DNA of 64,000 bases from Amycolatopsis sp. MtRt-6 (GCF_017308975.1 NZ_JADWPD010000014.1:124001-188000), one strand, 5' to 3'; positions 17,101 through 25,624 are shown, counted from the first letter of the stretch. A program made the numbers and translations. The notes: generated by a model not told the origin, from the sequence alone.

Positions 17101-17602
17101 TGCGACGCCGCCGGACGAGATCGCCGATCATCCGGTCGTCCGGATCACCGCTGTCAAGGCCAGGGCGTACTGCTATTGGCTTGCACAACAGACAGGGGAG
17201 CCGTTCCGCCTGCCGACCGCACTGGAATGGGAGAAGGCCGCTCGTGGTACCGACGCCCGCCGGTTTCCGTGGGGAGATGAGTTCGACCCCGCCCGATGCT
17301 CGCATCGCCGACGGAGCACCGTGCCGGTGACAGCGTTCTCGCCCGAAGGTGACAGCCCGTACGGCGTTGCGGACACAGTCGGCAACGTCCGGGAATGGAC
17401 GAGTACTGTCAAGGTCGGCAATTACGGTAACGAGTATGTTGTCGTGTGCGGCGGCGGCATGTACATCCGGGATGAACACGAACTGTGGTGTAATCATTCT
17501 TCGACGCTTGCGGACGGCCCGAAGGCGAGTATCGGCTTTCGGGTCGCGCTCGGCCAGGGCATGGCGACAGCGACGAAGCCGAGAGTTCATCAGGACCCGT
17601 AG
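14183..17602 (+). CDS. SAV_2336/vWA-like protein with degenerate caspase-like units and FGE-sulfatase domain
   Basis: A large 1139-residue multidomain protein. An N-terminal Pro-rich part (1-100) leads to a SAV_2336-type, vWA-like domain (about 140-420) in which the MIDAS-like strand reads VVDAGPTMD near residue 156 rather than the canonical DxSxS. At about 514-640 and again 693-800 are alpha/beta units with caspase-like pattern (RCRAVAVGLEGGAADAKRL, then LLWLHVSADCG, then VVITDETREL), but the catalytic His-Gly and Cys are absent. Residues 905-1130 form a formylglycine-generating-enzyme/sulfatase-modifying domain (RLPTALEWEKAARG, FPWGDEFD, GNVREW, IGFRVA). The GTG start overlaps the MoxR stop (GTGA). 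It probably acts as the vWA-side partner and sensor of the ATPase. FGE-fold domains in such settings often bind ligands rather than make formylglycine. Confidence 0.75.
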   Translation: MIERLARALRQAGVDTDAVQLAEILWVATRRTPDPVRSHQDEAQEAPELLDAPAPGPIPPRPLTREPEEIPEPSPRYLVPQRSAPGEAVEVRLPAPVALPGRLRLGRALRAFKQRHPASRLQEFDLDATIELYGDTGLLVPLLRPGSERWFDVTLVVDAGPTMDVWAQTTAELARLLAGHGAFRRVRRLRLVDEDGEPWLLTDAGQRQHPGRVGSHDGRRLTMVISDCVGAPWYGETLWPIIRQWGRRGPVVLVQTLPPRLWESTALGPVDVRVSGYRPGQPNSGLRVTWPWWSLGGEDQPGGVVPVVALTEPDLARWARMVMGHADVPVAGVPVGPAYDEPDRPSEISAAARVAAVKATVSVEAYQLAVCLAAVPIRLPVARMVQYAILGSHDPVHLAEVFASGLIRRLDPADLPPDEVAYDFVPGVREVLQGSLTGSRTLEIFRAVAQYLERTIGASASFTALLTGVTGETEADPAFLPFAEVGASLLDRLGLRSAPVSAASPPVPSAPAGLPWAHAILIGDHDLEEFWVWLRDNGFPVERITWLRGDFVRESFQHAVREAAAQQPVTGLLFVLMLGRAQWPQREVAVYSELALVPALTAFPEFATVTLTQGEPMEGWRIDSPPRAAVLGYSGVSVPEVVSALSGGAMSERGTVTGTSLDRFLGSRATDAYTLLNENHEVVLRPVPERPRITRCRAVAVGLEGGAADAKRLGKRLSELGYEARVQADVVTTSPLIADLDWLAEGATEQDLLWLHVSADCGMAMAEDDVGWMLDDGAFVTLADIRDVFVASGAGAVVITDETRELAEFTGSSRWNYGFRDRSGERVRNFLRISALASRAKNGLVSRLLDLLAHEPHEIEWRSVLAESGSFYLAPWPVTRWGELAVSIAPDPAAVVVADLRLVEVPEGDFFSGMTEGQLVEISGEFPDAAGFRSSGETVFVPSFSISKFPITNRQFARFVAATVWKPPHYWEGATPPDEIADHPVVRITAVKARAYCYWLAQQTGEPFRLPTALEWEKAARGTDARRFPWGDEFDPARCSHRRRSTVPVTAFSPEGDSPYGVADTVGNVREWTSTVKVGNYGNEYVVVCGGGMYIRDEHELWCNHSSTLADGPKASIGFRVALGQGMATATKPRVHQDP

Positions 17603-17808
17603 AGGTTCGTCTCACTCAGGAGCGTCCCAGGCGGGCCGAGCAGTTGCCCTGCCGGGATAAAGTCACCTCTGCGTGAAGGCTGGGGCGAATCATTTTCCGA
17701 AGTGGTCGTGACGGCTGAACGAGTGATCTTTGGCTGGCGATCGGGCATGTTTTAGATCCGCCTCGACGACGCCCCCCGGTTTTGCCGACAGTGCGCTTAA
17801 ATGGCTGT
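17603..17808. other. Intergenic region with probable NACHT gene promoter
   Basis: About 205 bases without a gene, more A/T-rich than the surroundings. TTAAAT at 17797-17802 lies six bases before ATG 17809, the leaderless spacing seen elsewhere in the window, so the NACHT gene probably has its own start rather than relying on read-through from the operon before it. Confidence 0.4.
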
Positions 17809-20808
17809 ATGGCAGTTGAAGTTGCGCTCATTCAGCTGGGCGCCGTGGCAGTGCGGTCGGCGGTCAAGTTGTGGTTGAGCGACAATAAGATCGCGGAAGA
17901 GGTGGGCGGCCACGCCATTGATCTTGTTGCCGCGCGACTCAGCCGGGAGCGGGACAAACGCAAATTCGTTCGGATGGTCGAGAACTTCGAGGACACCGTG
18001 ATCGAGCGGCTCGAGCCGATTCTGGAGATCGAGTTCCGCGGCCTTCCCGCGAACGAGCGGATCGCTGCGGTACTGGCGGTGGTGGACGTGTTCCAGAGGG
18101 CCAAGCTCGATGACAGGGACCTCTTCGCCGCGGACCTGGATGCACGCCACCTCGATCGGACCGTGCGAGGAGCCGGCCTGGAGGTCACGAGGGACCTCTC
18201 GGCCGATGCTGTGGCGCTGTTCGACCTGCTCTTGCTCGAGTGCTGCGGCTACGTGATCGAGATTTCACGTGGACTTCCGCCGTTCACGGTGAACGCCCTC
18301 ACCGAACTGCTTCAACGGGAGCGCCAGGTCTTGGACGGCATCAAGGAAGTACTGGCCCGGCTGCCGCCCCGCGGACGAGAGGCCGGGTTCGTCTACGACT
18401 ACCGGCAGCTCGTGGCGAGGACGCTCGATCACGTCGAACTCTTCGGAGCCACGGTCTCCGACGCCAGCAGACGTTACCCCTTGTCGGTCGCGTACATCAG
18501 CCTCACCGTGGCCGAGAGCAGCCAATCGCCGTACGAGCAGGGGCGCCGGGTCGAGGATCACCTGACGAACAGCTATCGTCATCTGATCCGCGGTGAGGCA
18601 GGGCTCGGCAAGACGACGTTGCTCCGGTGGATCGCGGTCCACTGCGCTCGCGGAGACTTCGGCGCACCTTTGACGCGCTGGAACGGCTTGGTGCCGTTCT
18701 TCATTCCTCTGCGCAGGTATGCCGATCGCGATCTTCCGGTGCCCCAGCAGTTCTTGTTCGAGGTCGGCCGGCACATATCCGACGAGATGCCACCCGGGTG
18801 GGTCCGCGAACAGCTCGATTCGGGAGCCGCGGTCGTGCTGGTGGATGGCGTCGACGAGCTCGCCGAGCACCGGCGCCAGGAGGTCCGGGACTGGATCCAC
18901 GAGCTCGTGGACAGCTTCCCGAACGCCAGGTACGTGGTGACTTCGAGGCCGGGCGCGGCCTCGGCGACCTGGCTGGACCATGAAGGCTTCAACGTTCTGG
19001 ATCTGCAGCCCATGACACCATCCGACACGAGGGTGTTCATCGATCGCTGGTACGACGCGATGCGCGTCCAGTGTGTCGATGAAGCCGAAAAAGCGGAACT
19101 CGACATGTACCAGGCTCGTTTCCTCGAGCAGATCGACTTTCGTGGACATCTGCGCAAACTTGCGGGTTACCCCTTGCTCTGCGCCTTGCTGTGTGCGTTG
19201 CACCGTGACCGCCGTGCGGCGCTGCCGAGCAACCGGATGGAACTCTACGACGTGGCCTTGCAGATGCTGTTGGAAAGGCTCGACGCCGAACGCAACATCC
19301 GATCACTTGACGGCCTCCACCGCACCGAGAAGACCCTTTTGCTGAGTGATCTCGCCTACTGGCTCATCCGCAACGACGCCGCGGATGTGGCCGTCGATCG
19401 CGCGATCGCGCGGATCGACGGACGTTTGAAGTCGATGGCGCAGGTCGAAGGCGGTGTCGCCGCGGTCTATCGATACCTCGTGGAACGCAGTGGGCTGCTG
19501 CGGGAGTCAACCGCGGACCGTGTCGATTTCGTGCACCGCACATTCCAGGAGTACTTGGCCGCGCGTAGCGCCGTCGTGGACTCTGACGACATCGGAGTCC
19601 TCGTGGGCAACGCGGACAAGGATCAGTGGAGCCAGGTCATCGTGATGGCGGCCGGTCACGCGACCAGTTCTCAGCGGAAGGAGCTGCTCGAGGGCTTGCT
19701 GGATCGGGGAAGGGCGGAGAACAACGCGACCTTCCTGCTGCTGGCAGTCGCGGCGCTGGAGACAGCGCCCGAGTTGGAGCCGGCGCTGCGGCAACGCATC
19801 CTCGACAGCACCGCATCGCTGCTGCCTCCGTCGTCCGAGGCCATTGCCGACACGTTGGCGGCGGCTGGATCGTTCGCACTCGACCTTCTCGGCACGGTGC
19901 AACCTCGATCGGTGCGGGAGGTTGTCTACACGATCCGGGCAGCGGCGGGGACGGGCTTGAACGAGGCAGTGCCCGTCATTGCCAGGTTCCGGGACGACCG
20001 TCGGGGTGCAGTGCATCAAGAGATCTTGCGGCACTGGCCTCGATTCGACCCACACCTCTACGCAGAGCGTGTGCTTTCCCATCTGCCTGTCGACAGTGTC
20101 GCGCTGGCCGACCCATCGATGTTGTCCGCGTGCGCGCTGCTGCCGAACGTCCGGAAACTGACCTGTCCGGCCGGCCGGGTCGTCGTCCTCGGGGATCTTC
20201 CGCCGCAACTGGAAGAGCTGAACTTGAGCATCGAATTCGACACCCACCTGGTCGCCTCTCGGTCGCATACGCTGCGTTCGCTCAGTGTATCCGCGAGGTA
20301 CGCCAGCGGCGAGATTACGGTGAGCCTCGAGGGTGAACTGGGCGGGAAGACGCGTCTGAACTCGTTTACAGCGAACAACGTGACCGTCGTCAACCTCGAT
20401 GAACTACGCAGGATGGAAGTGGTGAAGCTGTCCATGTGCAATGCGGTCTCCGCGCCGACGCTGGCTACCATGGCGAGTTGGGTGCTCGTCGAGCTTCACC
20501 TCGACAACGTGTTCGGACTCGAGGATCTCGAAGCACTCAGTTTTGCGAAGTGTCTCAAAATTCTTCGCCTCGAGAACTGCCAAGAGCTTTCTTGGATCGA
20601 CGGAATCGACCAGTGGGCGGAAAGCCTGGAGGAGTTGTCGATCCGCAACTGCCATGGCATCGACCTCAACGCCGACGAGGTCGTCGGCAAGATGGTCTCA
20701 TTGCCGCGCCTGCGAAAGGTGGAACTCGGGGGGACCGGTGACTCTTCGACGCTGGCCTTGAAGTTGGTGGAGTCCGGCAAGGTGGTCGATCTCGCGGCCG
20801 AGCGCTGA
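17809..20808 (+). CDS. NACHT-domain STAND NTPase with LRR-like C-terminus
   Basis: A 999-residue NLR-like protein. The N-terminal 200 residues are mostly helical, of the kind called NACHT N-terminal helical domains, with no recognised catalytic motif. The NACHT module follows: Walker A GEAGLGKTT (about residue 264), Walker B VVLVDGVDEL (about 343), sensor TSRPG, and the downstream winged-helix/HETHS-like part with FVHRTFQEYLAAR. From about residue 775 the sequence shows leucine-rich-repeat-like turns (LEELNLSIEF, LRRMEVVKLSM, LVELHLDN, LKILRLENC, LEELSIRNC). Bacterial NACHT proteins of this plan are known antiphage factors. The start could be TTG 17782 or GTG 17791, but ATG 17809 has better spacing to a -10-like TTAAAT. 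Third-position bias is visibly weaker than in the core genes. Confidence 0.85.
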   Translation: MAVEVALIQLGAVAVRSAVKLWLSDNKIAEEVGGHAIDLVAARLSRERDKRKFVRMVENFEDTVIERLEPILEIEFRGLPANERIAAVLAVVDVFQRAKLDDRDLFAADLDARHLDRTVRGAGLEVTRDLSADAVALFDLLLLECCGYVIEISRGLPPFTVNALTELLQRERQVLDGIKEVLARLPPRGREAGFVYDYRQLVARTLDHVELFGATVSDASRRYPLSVAYISLTVAESSQSPYEQGRRVEDHLTNSYRHLIRGEAGLGKTTLLRWIAVHCARGDFGAPLTRWNGLVPFFIPLRRYADRDLPVPQQFLFEVGRHISDEMPPGWVREQLDSGAAVVLVDGVDELAEHRRQEVRDWIHELVDSFPNARYVVTSRPGAASATWLDHEGFNVLDLQPMTPSDTRVFIDRWYDAMRVQCVDEAEKAELDMYQARFLEQIDFRGHLRKLAGYPLLCALLCALHRDRRAALPSNRMELYDVALQMLLERLDAERNIRSLDGLHRTEKTLLLSDLAYWLIRNDAADVAVDRAIARIDGRLKSMAQVEGGVAAVYRYLVERSGLLRESTADRVDFVHRTFQEYLAARSAVVDSDDIGVLVGNADKDQWSQVIVMAAGHATSSQRKELLEGLLDRGRAENNATFLLLAVAALETAPELEPALRQRILDSTASLLPPSSEAIADTLAAAGSFALDLLGTVQPRSVREVVYTIRAAAGTGLNEAVPVIARFRDDRRGAVHQEILRHWPRFDPHLYAERVLSHLPVDSVALADPSMLSACALLPNVRKLTCPAGRVVVLGDLPPQLEELNLSIEFDTHLVASRSHTLRSLSVSARYASGEITVSLEGELGGKTRLNSFTANNVTVVNLDELRRMEVVKLSMCNAVSAPTLATMASWVLVELHLDNVFGLEDLEALSFAKCLKILRLENCQELSWIDGIDQWAESLEELSIRNCHGIDLNADEVVGKMVSLPRLRKVELGGTGDSSTLALKLVESGKVVDLAAER

Positions 20809-20866
20809 CCCACGTCGCTGGGTGCGTCGGGGCGGGCAAGCCGGCTGACCGAGGGCGGTCGCCCAA

Positions 20867-20883
20867 GGCGCGGAATCCGCGCC
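20867..20883 (+). terminator. Possible terminator after the NACHT gene
   Basis: GGCGCGG-AAT-CCGCGCC is a perfect 7-bp stem with a 3-base loop about 60 bases after the NACHT stop. There is no T-run. Confidence 0.35.
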
Positions 20884-21185
20884 GCTTGCCCAGCCTGTCG
20901 GCGCTGCACTCGACGGCCCACTGGTACAGCGCGGAAAACGTGGCGCCGAGAGCACCGACCAGAGCGGACGACAACGGATCTACGGTGACACCCCAAAGAT
21001 CGCCAATCCGACGACCTGAGCGTAGCGAACGCCGTTCCGGACGCGGACCCTCCGCAAGCGCGAAGGAGGGTCGCGGCCGGTTGGACGAGATGGCCGTCAA
21101 TCCGGCGATCGGTGCAGTGCCGGACCCGAGCGCGGGCCGTGTGGTCCCAGAAGTCGGCCCCCGCATCTGATCTGCGGCGACAGGT

Positions 21186-22415
21186 GCGTTCCGCCTGACG
21201 AAGATCGCCGCCGGCGAACTCGGCAGCGTGGCGCGATACCGGGAGGACTTCGATCTCAACCGCGGCGTCCGCCGGCCGGACGACCGTTTCCTCGAGGACC
21301 CGAGCCTGCTTCGCCCAGGCTGGATTCCCCGACTGCCGGACGATCCCGGTCGAACGGACGCCTGCTGGACGACCCCGGACGCGAATCCACCCCGGCGACG
21401 TCCTGCGCATACCCCGCCCGCCAAACCCCGCCGCGGGATGCGGTGGAGCTCCGGCCGCCGCCGAAGCCACCCGGCGGGCGAACCCCTCCCAGCTCAGCCG
21501 GCCGGCTTCCGGCTTCCATCGACGATCTCGACCAGGCGTTGCGAACGCTCGCAGAGCGCCTCGGAGACAACCTGCCCGGACTGCGAGCGGTCAAGGCCGG
21601 GCCTGACGGAATCAGGCTGCGTCCCCGTGGGCCGCGGGAGCCTGCAGAGGCTCCAGCCGGAGCAGGTCAGCGAACTCGTCGCGGCTTCGCTGCCGCCGAA
21701 GTGCCCGCCGAGGTCCTGGCCGGCGAGTACCGGAACGTCCCGTCGGCGGAGAGTGGCGCACCAGAACCTGTCCAGGCGTGAACACCGGTGGTCCCGCTCC
21801 AGTCGCTGGGGCCCGTTCGGTTGTACGGAGCCGACCCGCAGGCTGTGGAGGGCAGAAAGCTCGACCGCCTTGCGGAGCCGGCTGCGTTTCTCACGCTGCA
21901 TCCCGGAGTGACGGCCGGCGAGATCTCCCGCCTCCGGACCTGGCTGGGCCGGGACGAGAACGACGAGCTGTCCGTACCGAACGTCGATGCGCGGCGTGGG
22001 ACACCGGATGTCGGACTCGTTCACCTCCGGCTGGGGATGCGTTCCAGGACCTCGCGCGTCGCGGTCTCGCCGAAAGGGAGTCCACCCTGGCCGACGCCTA
22101 CAGAAGGCGGGCGATTTCGCGGCTGCGCGCCCGGCGATGACGCGCGGACTGCCGGCCGAGCCGCGGAGCGAGATCCTCTACCGGGATTTGCTCCGCATCG
22201 AGTACCGCGCCGGAAACCATGCCGGGGTGCGAGAGACAGCGGGCAAGCTCATCGCGCTCGTGGCCTCTCTCGACGTGGAGCTGGACGATGAGACCGGTGT
22301 CCTGGCGAGCGCATTGCCTGCTCGCCGGCCGCAGAACGGTTGGGGCGTCGATCAATTGTTCGATTTTGCGTTCGTCCTGTCGGGACGGTCGTGGTGTCGG
22401 GCACATGTCCTATGA
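21186..22415 (+). pseudogene. Decayed LysM-BTAD (SARP-like) regulator
   Basis: Pieces of one protein family appear in the expected order but in different frames. From 21186 in one frame is AFRLTKIAAGELGS then ARYREDFDLNRG and DPSLLRPGWIPRLPDD, a LysM-like block. From about 21510 a second frame gives LDQALRTLAERLGDNLPGLRAV, the linker typical of LysM-BTAD proteins. From 21788 comes LGPVRLYGADP and FLTLHPGVTAGEISRL, a winged-helix region. The BTAD part then alternates frames: SDSFTSGW near 22000, DAFQDLARRGLAERESTLADAYRRR near 22035-22110, and SEILYRDLLRIEYRAGNHAGV from about 22150. At least three frameshifts are needed to join them, so no working protein is made. Family membership is by pattern recognition. 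Confidence 0.65.
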
Positions 22416-22560
22416 GGACGTTGCTTCCGCTGTTCAGCAGGCCCAGAGGGTGAATTCGCAGGTCAGGGGGGCAGGTCGTGAGCGCGGCTTACGGCTGGGG
22501 TCGGAATTCCGCGCGACACAACAGGGTTAAGCTGCTTCCGCTGTTTGGATTCGTGCAGGT

Positions 22561-22571
22561 TTGGTAATACC
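22561..22571 (+). promoter_or_regulatory. Conserved hup promoter motif, copy 1
   Basis: TTGGTAATACC occurs 67 bases before the hup start codon. The same 11 bases precede the other two hup genes at nearly the same distance. It contains a -10-like TAATAC. The following 55 bases are also very similar to those before the minus-strand copy. Confidence 0.6.
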
Positions 22572-22627
22572 CTGTGCGCTGTCGGCCGTGATGGGCCTGA
22601 CTGGTAGTTCCACTTTGGAGGACTGGA

Positions 22628-23275
22628 ATGACGAACAAGGCCCAGCTGATCGAGGCGCTGTCGGAGCGTCTGGGCGATGACAAGAAGGTGGCTGCGCAGG
22701 CCGTGGACGGTCTGGTGGACATCATCATCCGGACGGTCAACAAGGGCGAGAAGGTCAACATCACCGGCTTCGGGGTGTTCGAGAAGCGTGCTCGCGCGGC
22801 TCGTACGGCGCGGAACCCGCGTACCGGTGAGGCCGTGAAGGTGAAGAAGACCAACGTGCCCGCGTTCCGGGCCGGCACCACCTTCAAGGACGTCATCTCC
22901 GGCACCAAGAAGCTGCCGAAGGCCACCCCGGTCAAGCGCGCCACGGCCGCGAAGGCTGCCGCCGCTCCGGCGAAGGCCGCGACGACGACCCGTACCACCC
23001 GGGCCGCCGCGGCCAAGCCGGCCGCGACCACGACCCGCACCCGCACGGCGGCCGCGAAGCCGGCGGCGAAGGCCGCCGCCACCAAGGCGGCCCCGAAGAC
23101 CGCCGCCAAGACCACGGCGGCCAAGGCCACCACGGCGAAGGCCACCACGGCCAAGGCTGCCACCACGCGGGCCAAGACGGCCGCCGCCAAGCCGGCTGCC
23201 GCCAAGACCGCCGCGGCGAAGACCACGGCTGCCAAGGCGCCGGCCAAGCGCACCTCCGCGGCCAAGAAGAAGTAA
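22628..23275 (+). CDS. HU-like nucleoid protein with Lys/Ala tail, paralogue 1
   Basis: A 215-residue chromatin protein. Residues 1-95 are a complete HU/IHF domain (MTNKAQLIEALSERLG, then GEKVNITGFGVFEKRARAARTARNP and TFKDVISGTKKLP). Residues 96-215 are a low-complexity tail of Lys, Ala, Thr and Arg resembling histone H1, as in mycobacterial HupB. It binds DNA non-specifically and compacts the nucleoid. The HU domain is almost identical to the two other copies in this window, with one extra Asp in LGDDKK. GGAGG at 22617-22621 sits six bases before the ATG. It stands alone, with its own promoter motif and terminator, beside accessory genes, so it looks like a duplicated paralogue rather than the housekeeping copy. 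Confidence 0.93.
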   Translation: MTNKAQLIEALSERLGDDKKVAAQAVDGLVDIIIRTVNKGEKVNITGFGVFEKRARAARTARNPRTGEAVKVKKTNVPAFRAGTTFKDVISGTKKLPKATPVKRATAAKAAAAPAKAATTTRTTRAAAAKPAATTTRTRTAAAKPAAKAAATKAAPKTAAKTTAAKATTAKATTAKAATTRAKTAAAKPAAAKTAAAKTTAAKAPAKRTSAAKKK

Positions 23276-23290
23276 CCCGGCTTTGTCGCC

Positions 23291-23325
23291 GAAAGGCCCC
23301 GCACCGGCTTGGTGCGGGGCCTTTC
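23291..23325 (+). terminator. Terminator of hup paralogue 1
   Basis: GAAAGGCCCCGCACC pairs perfectly with GGTGCGGGGCCTTTC around a 5-base loop (GGCTT), 16 bases after the stop codon. Confidence 0.85.
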
Positions 23326-23590
23326 GTGCACGTCAGGCCCGAACTCGGAGCGGCCGGGACCAAGGCAGTTCGTCGCGCCGGGCTGGGCTTCGTGATCGGC
23401 AGGTGCCCTGCCTTGACCGGCGCACCTTCCGGCAGTACCTCCTTTGCTTCTGTGCCAACCCATATCGGAACGGCCATGGTGCGGGTGCGCCCTTGGCCCG
23501 GTGCCGCCCACCGCCGGACGGCAGCGGGAGCGTGCGGAGGTGGGTAGGGTTGCCGACGGTGACTGTCGGCTACGGCGTGGGGGTGGAGCA

Positions 23591-25624
23591 GTGAGCGGGT
23601 CGTCGGGCAGCGGACTGATGCCGCCGCCGCGGATGTTCGTCGACCGGGAGCCGGAGCGGGACTCGTTCGTGCTCGAGGTCGCGGCCGCGCGGGAGACCGG
23701 TGAGCAGGGGGTGTTCGTTTTCACCGGGTTGCCGGGGGTGGGCAAGACGTCGCTGGCGCTCTGGTGTGCTCACCAGCTGGAAGGGCCGTTCGACATCGTG
23801 CTCTGCGTCAGCATGGGCGCGTCTTCGCAGGCGTTGTCCGTCGAGGACGCGCTGACGATCTTCCTGCCGCAGCTCGGGGTCGAGTCGCTGCCGCCGACAG
23901 GAGCCGGGATGCTCGCCACCTACCGGGCGAAGACCGCGGGACTGCAGATCCTGTTGTTCGCCGACGACATCGAGTCGGCGGCGCAGCTGAACGAGCTGTT
24001 GCCGGCCTCGGCGGGCAGCGTGGTCATCGCGACCAGCCGCCGCCGGTCGGAGGGGTTCGAGGAATACGGCTTCACCACGGTGTCCGTCGGACTGTTCGAT
24101 CTCGCGAGCGCGAAGCAGCTGCTGACCTACGGGATGGACGACGCCGGTGCCGAGGAGGACTTGGCGGCGGTCGCCGAGCTCTGCGGCCGGCTGCCGCTGG
24201 CCCTGCGAGTGGCTCGGGCGCACCTGCGGACCCGGCACGGCGGACGCGTCGCGGCGTATGCCGAGCGGCTGCGGGCGGCGAAGGCTCTTCTCGCCGAGTT
24301 CACGATCGACGGCGAGCGGGTCGTCGAGGCCGTCTACGAGGTTTCCTACCAGGATCTGAAGGAGCCGGAACAGCGGCTGTACCGGCTGCTGAGCCTGCAC
24401 CCGGGCGACCAGTTCGGTGTCGAAGCCGCGGCGGCGTTGCTCGGGCCGGAGCACCCGGTGGCCGAGGTGGAGGACGCGCTCCGGGCGCTGGTGCGGGCGA
24501 GTCTGCTCACTGACGTCGGACCTGGCCGCTACGAGCTGCACAGCCTGGTTCGGCAGCATGCAGCCGCGCTGGCCGGGAAGGACGAGAACGCCGCTGAGCT
24601 GTGGGAAGCGGTGCGCCGGCTCGTGGACTTCTACCTCGACTTCGCCGTCGCACGTGAACTCGTGCTCAGCACGCGGGTGCGGTGGGGTGAGCGGTTCGAC
24701 GGCCGGATCGCTCCTGCCTACCAAGGGGCCGGCGCATGGGATCGGGCCGTTGCCGACCTCGAGCGGGAGCGGCCGAACCTGCGGCGCGCGGTACGGGTGG
24801 CGGTGGACGAACGCTTCTTCGACCTGGCGTGGCAACTGTGCGAAGCCCTGGTGACCTTCTACTTCCAGCGTGACCTCTACGCGGACGCGATCGCGGTGCA
24901 CGGTCTCGGCCTGCCGGCCGCCGAAGACGTGTCCGGGCGAACCGGTGACCGGCGGCCGCAGCTGCGGATGCACGCGGAACTGGGCACGGCGTACTTCATG
25001 GTGCACGAGCACGAGACCGCGTTGCGGCACTTCGAGACGTCCGCGGCGCTGGCAGAACAGATCGACGATGCCGAGGTCTCCGTGGTGCACCGGGCGAAGA
25101 TGACTGTGTGGACTGCACTGGTCCACCGGCGGCTCGGGCACGCGGAGGTCGCGGTGGCCGCCGCGGAACGCTCCCGGGCGCTGATCGCGGATCCGCGGTT
25201 CCCGGCCGCGTTGCGGGCGCGCGAGAACGCCTTACTGGACATGAACAGCGGGCCGATGCTCGCCGAGGTGGGCCGGTTCGAGGAAGCCCTCGCCGTCGGA
25301 CGGCGTGCCGTCGCGTACCTCGCCGAGGGCACCGAACAGCACAACCACGCCAAGGCGGTGGCCAACCTGGGCGAATCGCTCGCCCTCGCCGGAGAGGCCC
25401 ATCGGGACGAGGCCGTCGGCGTGCTCCGCGAGGCACTCGCCCTCGAACGGGCACGCGGGCTCGGCTGGTGGGAGGCACACACGAGCGAGCTGCTGGGTGA
25501 CCTCCTGACCCGGGGCGGCCGGCCGGACGAGGGACGGAACCTGCTGGAGCACGCCCAGCGGTTGTTCGAGGAACACGACCTCCAGCGCGCCGCGGCCTTA
25601 CGCGCCCGGCTGGACCGCGGCTGA
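23591..25624 (+). CDS. NB-ARC/TPR STAND ATPase without an obvious effector domain
   Basis: A 677-residue protein with a very short N-terminus (about 25 residues), then an NB-ARC-type P-loop ATPase: Walker A FTGLPGVGKTSLA (about residue 46), Walker B-like ILLFADDIE, sensor VVIATSRR, and the ARC region with CGRLPLALRVA. A winged-helix block follows (LLSLHPGDQFGVEAAAALLG), and from about 330 to the end are TPR-like helical repeats. It resembles the ATPase and TPR part of AfsR/SARP regulators with the DNA-binding domain missing. The frame is open further upstream, but GTG 23591 has GGTGGAG close before it and fits the domain. It could be a signalling ATPase or part of a conflict system. Its last 27 bases overlap the tail of the convergent glycosyltransferase gene. 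Confidence 0.82.
   Translation: MSGSSGSGLMPPPRMFVDREPERDSFVLEVAAARETGEQGVFVFTGLPGVGKTSLALWCAHQLEGPFDIVLCVSMGASSQALSVEDALTIFLPQLGVESLPPTGAGMLATYRAKTAGLQILLFADDIESAAQLNELLPASAGSVVIATSRRRSEGFEEYGFTTVSVGLFDLASAKQLLTYGMDDAGAEEDLAAVAELCGRLPLALRVARAHLRTRHGGRVAAYAERLRAAKALLAEFTIDGERVVEAVYEVSYQDLKEPEQRLYRLLSLHPGDQFGVEAAAALLGPEHPVAEVEDALRALVRASLLTDVGPGRYELHSLVRQHAAALAGKDENAAELWEAVRRLVDFYLDFAVARELVLSTRVRWGERFDGRIAPAYQGAGAWDRAVADLERERPNLRRAVRVAVDERFFDLAWQLCEALVTFYFQRDLYADAIAVHGLGLPAAEDVSGRTGDRRPQLRMHAELGTAYFMVHEHETALRHFETSAALAEQIDDAEVSVVHRAKMTVWTALVHRRLGHAEVAVAAAERSRALIADPRFPAALRARENALLDMNSGPMLAEVGRFEEALAVGRRAVAYLAEGTEQHNHAKAVANLGESLALAGEAHRDEAVGVLREALALERARGLGWWEAHTSELLGDLLTRGGRPDEGRNLLEHAQRLFEEHDLQRAAALRARLDRG

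Noticed and set aside
20496..21470. Minus-strand frame of 324 codons after the NACHT gene
   Set aside because: Arg/Ser-rich, covers the end of the NACHT gene antisense and the decayed regulator, no recognisable feature.
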